A stretch of DNA of 64,000 nt. Source: Gymnopus androsaceus JB14. Its lineage: Eukaryota > Basidiomycota > Agaricomycetes > Agaricales > Omphalotaceae. Of this stretch, positions 12,499-24,967 are shown piece after piece. The notes below the pieces were generated by a model. It ran no database searches. It was given only the letters and a program-made list of their open reading frames with translations, and was not told where the DNA came from. The stretch covers positions 378,628 through 442,627 of the forward strand of contig ML769393.1 in the NCBI GenBank assembly GCA_009733575.1. Direction: 5' to 3'. Made by a program: the position numbers and the translations under genes. The first letter of the stretch is position 1; every line of letters starts with the position of its first letter.

Positions 12499-12933
12499 TG
12501 ATGACTCGGACAAAGCAGAGCAAACGTCATAATTATTTATCAAAGCCTATAAAGAGTAAGCGTGCAGGAAAACGTTCCTCCCATGGCTTTAAATAAAGCA
12601 ATTGCTCTAAATCGATCTTGCTCCTAGCCACTGCATTTATTTTTCAGGTTCCAGAGATTACCGGAGTCAGCAGCTCGAGTACCGTTAAAAGAGCGTACTA
12701 AAGCATAGGATCATTTACACTGCAAGTTTCCTGGGCAGGACCGGGGTCAGTGGCTGGATTATGTGGATCCTGGGGTTAAGCCTGCACTTTTGGGAGTTAG
12801 CAATGGCATAAGAATGTATCGAATGAAAAGACGACGACTTTGGTGAAAGCGCGCCACTGAGCGTGGTGAACGTTGCTGCGACGGCGCGTCACGGGCTGCT
12901 CGTGTAAAGCTTACACGGTCACGTTTTCATGAG
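12499..12933 (+). repeat. Dispersed repeat, copy 1 (LTR-like)
   Basis: About 435 bp that matches the reverse complement of 33890-34299, at perhaps three quarters identity by eye, with shared blocks such as CTAAATCGATCTT, AGCAGCTCGAGT, AAAAGAGCG and CCTGCACTTTTG. It has no coding capacity. AATAAA- and TATAAA-like words inside and its dispersed placement suit a solo LTR or a non-autonomous element, but I see no target duplication. Confidence 0.6.
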
Positions 12934-14513
12934 TACGTTTCATTTGTAGCTACTAGCAAATTTGTAGGATAAGCTTGGTAAGATAAAATTGAAGGATCGA
13001 GTTGCCTTTTGCTCATAGTAAGTATCCCGCTTCCACCAGTCTCGCAGCTTGAATCTTGAGTCAGTCGATTCTTCAATTATGAAGGCAGTGTCCCGGTCGC
13101 ACAATCGGTCAATAGTGCATTGACGCCTTTGCAGCCAGTGCAGCCTGAGGTTGGACAATGTCATCGTAGTCATTGTTTGGGAGCCATTTGAAGGATTTTC
13201 TTACAAGCAAAAGGCGGACCTCGCGCCAACAAGAAAAAAGACTGGTTCATACATAAGTTATGTGTTTTGAGATGCAGCTGAGCTTGAACTGAGCTAATGC
13301 CGGAAAGGAATCCAGCGACGCGTTATGACACGGTAGCTTGGACGAATAAAGATGAATATTCTGGTAGTTGAAGAGGTCCTGCTGACATGGATTTCCAATG
13401 CTTTTCAAGCGTCGAGAGTCGCCGAGCGATAGCCAGTAGCCCCGGAGTCGGCTGGCTTAGAGTCTTGAAGCTTGAAGGGTGTACTTTTTTTGATAAAATT
13501 TTGGACGTGTATCTGTAGCGGCAGCGCCGAAAGGTTTAATATAGTCCGAATTTATCCGGATCTTTCGGTCTTTCGACTTTCACTCGACTTTCAGTTTCAC
13601 CACCACTGGGTGCATCTTCGATTATGATATGCAGAGGTTTTGCTCAGTTATTCGTTTCCCAGATATACAGCTCTTAATCCAAACTTATCGAGTGTACGTA
13701 CGAGTTTTTCCTGAAATTCGGTCTGAGCTTATCGACACCAATGGCAGATTTCCAGCGCTGGTCACCATTGCGCTTCTCTTGATTATGAACTTCAATATTT
13801 TCCGATGCAAAGATTTAGGTCTTGCTCCAAAGATGTCTCTTTAGCACGTAACCCAAGCTAAACGACGTTCTGACGCCTCACGGTCAGGAAGATGAGAACC
13901 CGGTCACCTTCATCACGCCTGCCAAGCTCTTGAATGCACTAATGTACCAAGTAACCATATATAGACACCACAGTTGATTCACGTTCATTCGAATGAGCCC
14001 TTTTTCTCGATGAGTCGATTTCAATGGGAAAAAGTTGACATTCCACGCTCTGACTCTTCAATCTCAGGTTCCGTTTTCACTGGGCGCGTTATTGCCAATT
14101 TTCATTAAAACGGTGAAGTGACATGTCACTGGCGTTGTTCCAGGTAAATGTTCAATCGGATCGACTGAAGGTTATTTAAATGATGATGCGCATATGGTGG
14201 CTGAACCCAAAATGAAAGAAGATTTTGTTAATCAGCCGATCTCAGCTCTCAGTTGGCTCTCAGAGAACTTTGAACTCTTTTGTATTGAATTACTTAAGAT
14301 TTTTACCCATGATTTCTTTCAAACGGTGCGAACCGTTCCCAGTGCTCGGTCTTTGACTGGGATTCACTGCTCTCTTGGACCATGCCGTGTAATAAAAACC
14401 TTCCTCTTCCTTCCCTCCTTCCTTCATTCTTTCCTCTCTGAAGTCTCTCTCTTCACGGTGAGGACTCTCCGAGGTGAAATTTAGGTGTACTGACTGTTTC
14501 AGCTTCTTTTTAG
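12934..14513. other. Intergenic, promoter side of alcohol dehydrogenase
   Basis: Mostly featureless. The last 120 bp before 14514 are strongly pyrimidine rich (CTTCC runs at about 14400-14455), typical of a fungal core promoter. Confidence 0.45.
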
Positions 14514-15664
14514 ATGTCCAAGGAAGTCAAAGCCTGGGGTGCCACCTCCCCCGAGACGACTGAACCGATGACCATCACCCGTCGTGCTCCAGACGACGAA
14601 GACGTCGCCATCGATATTAAGTACGCAGGGATCTGCCATACTGATATACACACAATACGGCAAGAGTGGGGTCCAGTCAAGTACCCTCTCGTCGCTGGAC
14701 ATGAGATTGCTGGCGTCGTGAGTGCCGTTGGAAAGAACGTAACCAAATTCAAGGTTGGAGACCGCGTCGGAGTGGGATGCTTGGTGAGCACCCGGCGAGG
14801 TCCAGACTGAAAATATTAACTAACCGTGATGTGCAGGTGAACTGCTGCAGAGAGTGCGATGACTGCAAAGAGGGCGAAGAGCAGTACTGTCTCAATCACA
14901 CAATCACATACGGTGGTACAGACCCAAAGGATGGGTCAATCACTCAGGGCGGCTACTCTCAATATATTGTTGTGGACCAGGCGTTTGTATTGAGCATTCC
15001 GGAAAATCTTCCCTTGGACAAGGCCGCGCCTTTACTCTGCGCAGGTGTAACTATGTTCTCGCCCCTGAACCACTGGAAAGCCGGACCTGGAACAAAGGTT
15101 GGGATTATTGGATTCGGTGGTATAGGACACATCGGTGTCAAAATTGCCAAGTAGGTTATCTCAGATGAACACCCTCATGCTCAGTATTAATGTTTTCTCA
15201 ACTTTAGGGCAATGGGATGTGAGGTGACTGTCTTTTCCCAAACGGAAAGCAAGAAGGAGCTCGCTTTGAAGTTTGGTTCAGATGAATATATTGCGACAAA
15301 CGATCTCCAGGTTTTCGACGGTCTCAAGCGGAAGTTCGACATGATCATTAACGCCGTCTCCACTAAGATCCCTGTCGATCTTTATCTGGCCTCTCTTCGT
15401 CGAGACGGCACTCTTGTCAATCTTGGACTAGGTGGAGAAGGACTACAGCTGTCGGCATTCAGTGTTTCGTTGGGACGAGCTAACCTGGCCGGATCGTTGA
15501 TTGGCAGTGTTGCAGAGACGCAGAAGATGCTAGACCTGTGCGGAGAGAAGCAGATCTTTCCCGAAATCGAAATTGTACCCGCCTCGTACATCGACGAAGC
15601 GTATGAAAGAGTTTTGAAGTCGCAGGTCCAGTTTAGATTTGTGATTGATGTATCGACTATGTAG
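14514..15664 (+). CDS. Zinc alcohol dehydrogenase (ADH6/cinnamyl-alcohol type)
   Basis: Medium-chain zinc dehydrogenase reducing aldehydes with NADPH; cytosolic by absence of a leader. Three exons are joined by introns at about 14784-14836 and 15152-15208. The catalytic zinc site is visible as GICHTDIH and GHEIAGVV. Structural-zinc cysteines follow as [16 protein letters not shown]. The cofactor motif is [18 protein letters not shown]. Further family marks are [17 protein letters not shown] and the end [10 protein letters not shown]. Length is about 345 residues, normal. Frames and splice sites are clean. It stands between the decarboxylase-like and the cystathionine-synthase-like genes on the same strand, each with its own long upstream region, so no operon-like coupling is implied. 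Confidence 0.93.
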
Positions 15665-16830
15665 ATTGTTTATGTATTTAGCTCAACTGGTCTGGCATTT
15701 ATTTACCGTGAATGAAAAACTCATGAGTGCTATGGATTGATTACAATTTTGTTTGTTTTTGAATGCATGCGTTGGTCGTTTCTTGTCCAATTTTCTTCCT
15801 TGGTATACTCTAGCACGATCATCTCAAGACTCATTGAGCGAAAATGAATGCGCTTTCTGGTGCATTCCAGATAGAACCTTGTCGTTACCATCCGATGATA
15901 GAGATACTGAGCTAGACGAGGAACTCAGAGAGCAATACATATGCTTCGACTATGTTATCACGCTCGTCCATGTAGTTAGGTATCATCAGCACTGAAAGCA
16001 GAAGTAACATAATTCCAACGATCGGTGGATAGAGCAATAAGTGGGAAAAGCCGGTGGTGCCAGTGAGCGCCTCCGGAATTCAACCATTATCTACTCAAGT
16101 GAAATCATCGACCCAGCTCCTAACATTCTATTTCCCTCTCCTCATTACCCACTCTACGAACACGAGAACCGTTACGCTACTTAACCGGCAGTCTTCGAAC
16201 AATACATTTTTTTCTGGCCAAGGCTTCGACAGAAGAACTGGAAGACAGAAGAACTGGAAGACGTCGCCACACGGATCATGGCCCGACGACTCTCTTGCTT
16301 CTGCTGAAGATTTCATTCCAGCTATTCCCTATCTACGCGCAGACTACATCAGCGAACCGTACCTGGAGGACTGGACCAGCGGACCGTACCTCTTAACATT
16401 GTGGAAACTCTCATGTTCATCTGAACTTGTGCTCCCGAGCCTGACTTGGTTTCGCCTAGCACGTTACTCCCAATAGTTTGCCTGTCCGGTGATTGGCTGG
16501 CTTTCCTACATAGCTACGAACAATGGCTGCAAAGTCGGCTCTGTGCCACAGGGGATGGAGAAGCGAAGAAGTTTATTTTTCATGAAAACGTAGCATGTCG
16601 AGGTGGAAATATAGCTCAGGTCTCTCATGCTAAAGAGGCATATATGGTATGTAATATAGAACACCTCGCCGTTCCTTACAAAATTTAATCGTGACTTAAT
16701 TTTCTTGAATGTAGCTTTGTATCACGCCCTCCGGCGTCATTGTTTGTGACTGACTGTGTTGTGAAAGTTCTCTAATCGCTTATATGATTGATTTGCGTCG
16801 CCCGTGCTTTGATTATACCTGTTCACTACT
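15665..16830. other. Intergenic with small tandem duplication
   Basis: No gene I can support. It contains an exact 16-bp tandem duplication (GACAGAAGAACTGGAA twice, 16228-16259) and a near repeat of CAGCGAACCGTACCT about 100 bp later. Confidence 0.4.
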
Positions 16831-18776
16831 ATGCTTTTGCAAATCAGTCCACCGTTAGCTCGTGCAATTCCTCCCGACACTCCTCATTCAATTGTCCATT
16901 CCTTGCCAGAATGGAAGGACAACATCGACTTTGCGGTCAGCAAGAAGGAGCTCTTCGATGCGCTGGAAGCAACTTACCCCCGATTCGTACTTCATCCGCT
17001 AGTGAGAGAGGTATGTGTGACTGTATTCTTGGTGGATCACATATCACATTTAACTTTCGTGTAGCTAGTAGGGCTAGTGAAGTGTACTGGCGACATCTCT
17101 GAAGATGACGAGTGTCTGCTATTCCCGTCGCAGCGAGGGGCTGACGCTTGTTGCGCCTTCCTTGCTCGCCATTTCCCTCAACTTGCCTCCAAATTTGGTG
17201 TTCGTTGTGTAACCCACTTGGCCACTGCCCCGCGGTCACAGCAGATCTTCGCGGTCACTTATCCGAAAGATAAGCAAGAGAAAGCGATGAAGTTTTGGAC
17301 GTTCACCGGTGAGGGGATCTCGAGCCGCTTGGCTGAATCCTGTCTTCTGGGAGGCCGTGGAATCCAGAGCGATGACCTTGGTTTACCTTCCGCCAAAGGC
17401 CATATCCTCTTGGACTACTACCTCCAGAATCAGCCTCTCACCGACGTCTCGCTTGCTAAGGACGCCATACGCAAGCGCTTCGCTGGTGTTATTGATGAGC
17501 AAGGGGGAAATATCAGAGGTGTACCTGCAGTCTCTCATACGGACGTCTATCTCTTTCCTACAGGCATGAGTGCAGTCTGGAATGCACACCAGTTGCTGCT
17601 GGGAACTGTAGCCAAAAGGAAGGGAATGGAACGGGTCAAGACTGCACATGTCAAGTGAGTCGTCGTTGCGTTGAGGTCGTTGCAGAAATTCACGCTTCTG
17701 TTATACCTTAGCATCCTCTACGTTGATTCATACAAGCTACTGGAGCTAACGAGCCACGGATACTACTTCTTCTCTAATGAGACCATAGACGACTTGGAAT
17801 CGTTGCTTGTCACCGGTTCACCCGAGTGTCCAGCAGTCTTAGGGATCTTCACCGACTTCCCTGCGAATCCTAACCTCCAGAGCGCTGATCTTCCACGTCT
17901 TCGGGCGTTGGCAGATGAATACGGGATTCCTCTCTTTATCGACGAGACCGTGGGATGCCACCTAAACGTCCAAGTTACGCCTTATGCGGATGTTATTATT
18001 GGCAGCCTCACCAAAGTATTTAGTGGCTTTGGGAACGTACTAGGCGGAGCGTGAGTGCTTTTCACTCCTGGCATGGGTACCAAAGAATGATATGTTGTTC
18101 CTTCTCTTCAGGCTCATGCTCAATCCAAGTTCTCGATTCTTCAATGAATTCAAGCAGCATATGCAGGCCACATACGAGGACAACTACTTCGACAGGGATG
18201 TTTTGGTTATGGAAGTGAACTCGCGTGGAATGGAAGACCGTGTGGCAGTGATTAATCGGAATGCAGAGGCCCTCAGTGACATGTTGTATGCGCTGTCTGC
18301 TACAGCAGGCATTGTCAAAGGCAACTGCATTGTCAAGGAGGTCTTCTACCCCAAGTACCAGAACCCAGAGAGTTACAGACGGTGCTGCAGGATTTCAGCT
18401 GCGGAGAAGTCCCCCTGCATGTTTGGCTCGATAGGATACAGCGGTCTTCTGTCTGTCTCGTTCACATCGTTGGATGCAGCGAAAGTTTTCTACTCTGCTC
18501 TCCCTTGCTATAAAGGCCCGAGCCTAGGCACTGTCTTCACACTTGCCACGCCGTTCACTGCAATTGGGTTTCCACCAGAGAAGATGACTTGGGCGAAGGA
18601 GCATCATCTAGATGAAACCTTGGTCAGTTTTGATAGCTGGACGACCTAATCTCCCTGAATACTCATTACCCATACAGGTACGAATTAGTGTTGGAACGGA
18701 AGAACGTTCGAGCCTAATGAACGGCATAGCATTAGCTCTCAAGAAAGCCGAGGAATTTTGTGCTAGCAAAGTGTGA
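16831..18776 (+). CDS. Cystathionine gamma-synthase-like PLP enzyme
   Basis: Fold-I PLP enzyme of the Cys/Met metabolism family. Classical members join cysteine to an activated homoserine; relatives in fungal secondary metabolism make C-C bonds by gamma-replacement. Five exons with introns at about 17011-17064, 17656-17710, 18052-18111, 18620-18677. The N-terminus reads PPLARAIPPDTPHSIVHSLPEWKDN in two overlapping family motifs. FPTGMSAVWNAHQ is the PLP phosphate region. DETVGCHLNV carries the ring-stacking Asp, and GSLTKVFSGFGN carries the Schiff-base Lys. EDNYFDRDVLVMEVNSRGMEDR and the end EERSSLMNGIALAL complete the C-domain. About 590 residues, matching fungal STR2-type proteins. Intact. 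A role in methionine supply or in a local pathway are both possible. Confidence 0.88.
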
Positions 18777-20541
18777 TTAAATATGTACCTATACTTCACA
18801 AGTCCTCATTTTTTGTATCTCATTTGTGGCTGCTCTATTACAAGAATTCTATCTTTCGTTAGCCTTCTCAGACCAGATGCTTTGCTATTCCGAAAGGGTC
18901 ATTCTTATGATCTCCAATACTCGTTTAGTCTCAACGTAACCCATATATTTATGAATTATTCCGTATACTTACTGTCTGTCTTTCATGTAAGTACAGACAA
19001 GCAGATTCGTACATCTCGCAGTTGAACTCCTTCATTACCTTCTATCTCACGATCTCACGATCAACTGGTCCTGGGACAACGTCCAGATATCAGTGATTAT
19101 GAATGCAAAAAATGTGCCGTACGTCCTTTGAACTGATTCCAGATTGGGTCTAAATCTTGGGATGTACACAGTTTGGGCGATCTATCTCCGTTACAACAAC
19201 AAGAGTTCTCTCAAGATTTGCTTCGCATACTGTATCTGACTCGACTTGACTAGTGAAGCAATACATATAATTAAGTATCATCTCGGTAAGTTCCTTGTAA
19301 CTTACGAGACAAGATCATTTGAGTTCGGTCCGAGCGCCGTCTTCTATTCTTGCTGTTGTCTTCCCCGTCTTGCCGTCTTCTGTTCCTGCTTCGACTCTGC
19401 ATTGGGCTCTCAGCGGTTCACAGAAATCGCCACCGAAACTTAGATCTGTGGTGCTCGTCGATGGAAACGAAGTACATCTCTCACACAACAGTTCCATCCT
19501 CAACTTCTTGGGAGTTTTTCTATGACTATCGGCGGTCAAACACCCTTAAAATTCTGGTGGGTACTTAGATGAATTCTATGACTATCGGCGATTAAAATTC
19601 TAGTGAGTATCCTATTGATTCTTCAATAAATTCTACGACTATCGGCGGTCAAACACCCTGAAAATTCAAATTTGCGCATTCTGAATTCAACCTGTCCGTA
19701 GATTGCTGTTGAGTTGTGCGAGCTCTATGATTCAGCTTCAACTCAGCCTGCCCAACCGGTCCAAATCTTTTAGATAAAGTTGTGAAAAGCTTATTGCTCA
19801 CCGTGAGTGACCATGACTACTCTTCAACAACTTCAGTCGGTGAAACCCCATCCAAGGATTGAACCTCATCAGCTTCAGGAGATAAGTACGGCAGTTTAAG
19901 TGAGTTAAACTTCTGATTCCAACTGTTTTTGTTCGAGCTTTACCTCATTTCGTGTAGAATTTCTATCTCCTCAGTCCTGCCAGTGATTCCTTGATGGGTT
20001 CAACCGGTTCATTGCGCCTTACCCTTTAGGTAGGTTTTGCTTTCTTAAACCGGTCCCAAGTCCTCGTAAAAAGTACTATTCAACCGGTTGAACCGGAAAA
20101 TGAAATCGACCACCTTGGTTTGAACGGAGGTCGCCAGATTTCTCTCATCTTTTCACAAACTTAATCCTGTGCCACCCTGACGAAAGACTTATGGATGAGA
20201 ATTGCATGCAATCACAAACTCGGTGAGCTCTCTAACTCAACGGAATTCATCGGCTACTGATAACGGGCACTGGGACGAGAAGCTGAGCAATACTTTGCCA
20301 CTAACCATTTCTTCACAGTCGTTTTAAGCTCAGGCCAATGGATGAAGATAGCCAGATTAAAATTCTTCGCCTCCTAAACTGAACAATACACGCCATCAAC
20401 CATTGGATACCAAATACTTGGAGCTGAATTGACAGATTTGTCTTGTAGCATCGTTCCGTCATGTATCTTCGCTTTGCCATAGGCACTTACTTGCTACTTA
20501 TAAGATGAACAACATGAGAGACAGCAGAAATCTCAAGACCA
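18777..20541. other. Intergenic with repeats
   Basis: No gene supported. It holds the three-unit tandem repeat at 19517-19667 and several AACCGG-containing words, including a perfect 14-bp palindrome TTCAACCGGTTGAA at about 20079-20092. Confidence 0.45.
19517..19667. repeat. Imperfect tandem repeat, three units
   Basis: Three spaced units share TTCTATGACTATCGGCG followed by CAAACACCCTTAAAATTC, the middle one lacking the CAAACACCC part. Spacing is about 56 bp. No coding sense is apparent. Confidence 0.75.
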
Positions 20542-22682
20542 ATGCTCTCCTTCCAACTTATCATTGCTCTCATCACTTTAGGCTTCTTCTCATGTCGCGC
20601 TTGGATTCGGCGCCAGCGGCTGCCTCTGCCTCCAGGTCCCAAAGGATGGCCAATTTTAGGGAATGTCTTTGATATACCCAAAAACAAGGTCCAGATAGCT
20701 TACATGGAAATGAGTCGTAAATACGGTGCGTTTGAAGCCTGTAGCCGTTAGTGTAAAATTCAAATTCTTCCCAGGGAGTGATCTGCTATACTTGAACATG
20801 GCTGGGAAGTCAATGTTGGTTCTCAACTCGTTGGAGGCAGCGAACGACCTCCTAGTTGGAAGGTCCACATTGTATTCTGATAGGTTAGTGGGTTTCAACC
20901 TTGAGATTTAGCGTCTCCTGAAAACGATGCTGTTAACTTTGCAGACCACGCTTTCCAATGATCGGCGAACTGTAAGTGGTACTCCTACTTTCCCCAGGCA
21001 ATATCACGAGACATTCTATGTAGAATGGGATGGGACCACGACTTCGTATTTCTTCCTTACGGCAATCGATGGCGAAGTAGGGTTTTGACTAGTAACGCAG
21101 ATGGAAACTGACCAAATATAACATTAGAATTGCGCTCGATTTTCACGCAACAGCTCTCACCTACCAACATCAAGGAATACGAGAGGCCTCACATGCAAGA
21201 AAGCATGTATGTGTTTTTAAACAATCTCCTTGACACGCCGAAAAAATTTCGAGAGCACCTCCTTTTGTGCGTCAAAGATTCATACTATCGCCATATTGTT
21301 TGTTAACTTGACTCTGCAGTCTTTCTGGGGGAAACATCATCTCCTCAGCATATGGCATTCCCGTCAATGACTCCAACCATCCTTTCCTTGAGCTTTCGAT
21401 AAAGGCTGCCCATGGACTAGCCGAAGCTGGGAATCCCGGAACCTATCTTGTGGATGTTTTTCCTATACTGAAGTATGTTCCCTCGTGGTTTCCTGGCGCG
21501 GGCTTCAAAAGAAGAGCAGCATATGAAAGAAATATAATGGAAAGAGTCCTCAGGGAGCCGTTCGAATTTGTCCAGACGAATATGGTGGGTTTCATTTTTC
21601 ATGATGCGTAATGCTCACCATGGGCTACTAGACGAATGGTACAGCGAAGTCTTCAATTGCTTCTCGATTGATACAGAAAATGCAAGATGATGGGGAATGG
21701 TCGGAAGAGAATCAGGATTTAGCAATGTGCGCTTTGGGGACTATATTTGGAGGTGAGTCCTTCATGACAGGACATAGTCGGAATTAATGATGATTTTCAT
21801 AGGTGGCGCAGATACGGTAGGTTAAACTTCATCAATAGTTGAGCGCAATTCCTACATGATAATATTAGACGGCTACAACCACCTGAAGGCATCTTTCTCG
21901 CCCTGGTCTGTAATCCAGATATTTTGAAGAAAGGCCAAGCTGCTGTCGATGCAGTCAGTAGGTACCGATCGACTTCCGGAATTTAGTGATGAAGGGAAAA
22001 TTCCATATGTCGATGCAATGGTTATGGAGGTATTGCGATGGAGGCCTATCGTACCACTTGGTATAATCTGTTGATCAGAAGCAAGAATATGATTCTGACA
22101 AAACATGTAGGTGTAGCACATTATACCACCAGCGCAGATACCTATAGAGGGTATTATATTCCAGCCAATACCATTGTTATAGGAAATAGCTGGTTAGTAT
22201 TGTTGTTTTTTTTCATTCCCTCGGGGTATTATCTATTGTTATTACAGGCCTATCCTTCATGATCCCACTACTTATGGTGCAGACGTATCTGAATTCCGCC
22301 CAGAACGTTTCCTCAATTCAGACGGAACACTCAATCGTGCGGTGCCCTACCCTGACGCTGCATTTGGCTTTGGACGGCGCGTCTGTGCTGGGCAAGACTT
22401 TGTGCATAGTGCAATTTGGATTGCAGTCGCTTCCCTGTTGGCTTGCTTTGATTTTGCCAAAGCATTGGATAAGGATGGTGTAGAGATTGAGCCAAGTACA
22501 AATTATATCGAGAGGTTCATGTCGTACGTCGTTTCTCTTAAGCTTCGTCTGTGAGTACTTTTTGAATGAACTAATAATCACTGCAAATTTTCAGATATCC
22601 TCGTCCTTTTGAATGTACCATCAAGCCACGGTCTAAAGCGGTGGAAGAGTTGATCAGAAAGAGCCTTGAGCACCGTGACTAG
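20542..22682 (+). CDS. Cytochrome P450 monooxygenase (two apparent frameshifts)
   Basis: Membrane-anchored class II P450. The N-terminal anchor is [16 protein letters not shown], followed by the proline hinge [15 protein letters not shown]. About nine short introns are needed. Seen in order: FLPYGNRW, the I-helix region GADT-TATTT, a K-helix in [14 protein letters not shown] (ExxR as EVLR), the PERF motif FRPERFL, and the heme loop [13 protein letters not shown] with the cysteine ligand. The end is [15 protein letters not shown]. Two one-base insertions break the frame, near 21876 (after TATTT, giving TGA) and near 21960 (before VGTDRLPEF). Surrounding sequence is otherwise family-perfect, so sequencing error or very recent inactivation are both open. 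Substrate unknown; an epoxide hydrolase gene lies next door. Confidence 0.85.
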
Positions 22683-23348
22683 ATTCACTAGCTCTCCGAA
22701 CTTGTTCAAATTCGAAATCTGAATTGTGTTTATTTCAAGTTTTACTCCAGTATATCAATATGGCCTATTTTTGAATTTTTTATGTGTTTGAGCGCAACCA
22801 TAACGGTCTTTAATATAAGTGAATCAATCTGAATGAGGACTGATATTCGTCGCTTTGGCTCCATCGACAAGTGATTACATATCTTGCAGAAGGATATCCG
22901 TGACCTCCATAATGGCGCAGTGAATGATTCTAATATTTTTCGGGCCTCCAAGATGAACACGACTTGAATGCGCTCCATATTGAACAATACTTACTGTATA
23001 CTTACCGGCTTTGAGCGATTGAAGCCCTAAGGTGAGCTGGAACTGTTGACAGGTCTGCACGGCGGGAATGGCAGATGTAGATGTATTTGGTGAGAGGCCA
23101 CTTGTTTAAGCACCCGCAGAAGATAAGCGCAGCGCAGATATTTCTACCTATCTTGAGCAGGAGAAATAACTCACCAGACACAGTACGTCGTTGAAACATC
23201 TGCGGTGCAGCATGTCTTTTCTTCAACGGATTCAATCAATCACCTCTGACGTTTCCGTATACAATTGTAACATTCCACTGCGAATATGAAGTTTTATATG
23301 AGATAAGACGTGTAAAGATGTTCTGAACACTTCGATGAACCTTCCTAA
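22683..23348. other. Intergenic between P450 and epoxide hydrolase (tail to tail)
   Basis: Convergent 3' ends; about 660 bp in which I see nothing I can support. Confidence 0.4.
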
Positions 23349-24967
23349 TCAATACCCATCCTTCCCTGTAACAACCCCAAACGCCACGCCACCCCGCCCA
23401 AACATCTTCCGTAGGTCCTTAACGAGCAGTTCCGGCTTTTCGTGGGCAGCAAAATGGCCTCCGCTGGTATGCTCGGATTCAAAAACGAGGTTGGCCCAGG
23501 AAATGATATGTCTGTAGACGAAATTAGTAATGAGTGAGGGGCTTGTTGAAGAACACTATGAACTCACGCTCTCGGTGAATATCTCAACTCCTTAGGGAAG
23601 AAGGACGCGCCCATAGGTATCGTCGATGACGTCCATGTGTCATTGTCTCCATTGTCTTCAGTCTCGTAGTATATCCTCGACGCTGCGCCAGGTCCGGATC
23701 GGGCAAACCAGTACATTGACACCCAGGTTAGCACTGTAATCAAGATTGGTAAATGTTTGGGAATAGTATCTGTCAAAGGAAAGAAAAATACCCTCATCAT
23801 CGTCCCAAATATATCCTTTCTCTCCTTCCCTATCGCTCCAGATCATCAATTTCTCGTAGATCCAGGCTAAACAACCCGCTGGTGAGTCCTGTAGAGAGTA
23901 CGCCAGCGTTTGGGGCTTCGTAGACTGCTCGTCGCTATACGCTTTCCCTTGCGACAAAAAGTACTGTCTACGTGGTTCGATGGCTTTTTCACGTGGGAGG
24001 GACGGTGTCAGGAGAGCGCGGAGGTAGGACAAAGGTTGAGATTGGAGGGTAGGAGCTGGTCCACTGTAGAAAATTGAGCAGGAGCGAGTTAGAGGCAATG
24101 AAACGGGGTGAGACGCAAAAACGCACATTGGATAATTCGTATGCCAAGCTTTGGAGTGTTTTCCTCCGTACTTATGAGCCATATGGCGCGTAATCTGTAC
24201 ATGGATATAAACGTAAGAGAATGAATAGTAGCGAGAAAAGTTAAAGAGTACATGAGAGCCCCAATCGCCACCTTGAGTTACTGAAAATGAATACAGAAAG
24301 GTCAGCGTATTAGATTGAGAGGATTGCCAAAAGAACGTACCATACTCGTTGTAACCTAAGGAGAGCATTAGTTTATGGCATAGCTATACTAGCATTAGCA
24401 GTCTCCCAACAGAATCAACGATTCCAGTACCTCGGCATATTTTACACAACCGAAACCAGGTTTCGACGGAGCCTCGGAGAAGCCAAAAGCAGGCAGATCG
24501 AGAGCAACGACATGGAAGCTAGGATGGTCAGGCGACGGATCTATAAGAAGCGGCAGTATCTTGCGAACTTCGATAAAACTTCCAGGCCCTTTCAAAGTCG
24601 AGTTTAGCCAAAGCCAAGACAGACAGAAAATGAGGAAAACCGCGTACATCCGTGAACAAAGAGCAAGGGAATTGCATTCAATACTTGGCTTTTCGCGTGG
24701 ACATAATGAATATTCAACTTTCCAAACCCATCGACGTCAATGTCCTTGGTGAACTGGGGGAGCTCGTCATTCAACTTGGCTTCTTGCTCTCGCCAATCAT
24801 AACCATCTTTCCAACGAGCTACCAGCCGCTTGATATCTGCACGCGGAACGCCGTGTTTCCAGTCAAAATATTTGATCTCGTCGGGATATGTTGTAATCTC
24901 TAGTTTTCGCTGGAAGAATGGCCAGTTTGGAATCCGGGATGTGAATTCTAAAGGCAGTTTCGGACAT
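23349..24967 (-). CDS. Epoxide hydrolase, microsomal type (EHN plus alpha/beta-hydrolase)
   Basis: Opens epoxides to diols by an Asp-ester mechanism. After the start [16 protein letters not shown] come the EHN-domain blocks [20 protein letters not shown] and [15 protein letters not shown], then LLFVHGWPGSF (oxyanion hole, across an intron near 24590-24648), [12 protein letters not shown], the nucleophile in QGGDWGSHV, the cap-domain segment [19 protein letters not shown], and the charge-relay His in [11 protein letters not shown]. Length fits the family (about 400 residues). Between SKLA and RKLE the frame shifts by one base near 24918. Without that extra base the N-terminus is normal. The neighbouring P450 could supply epoxide substrates; this is inference. 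Confidence 0.85.

Noticed and set aside
15753..16688. Chain of short plus-strand frames before the cystathionine-synthase-like gene
   Set aside because: They cannot be joined by canonical introns into a protein resembling any family and include low-complexity repeats.
14514..18776. Operon-like coupling of ADH and cystathionine-synthase-like genes
   Set aside because: More than 1.1 kb separates them, with separate promoters; polycistronic transcription is not indicated.
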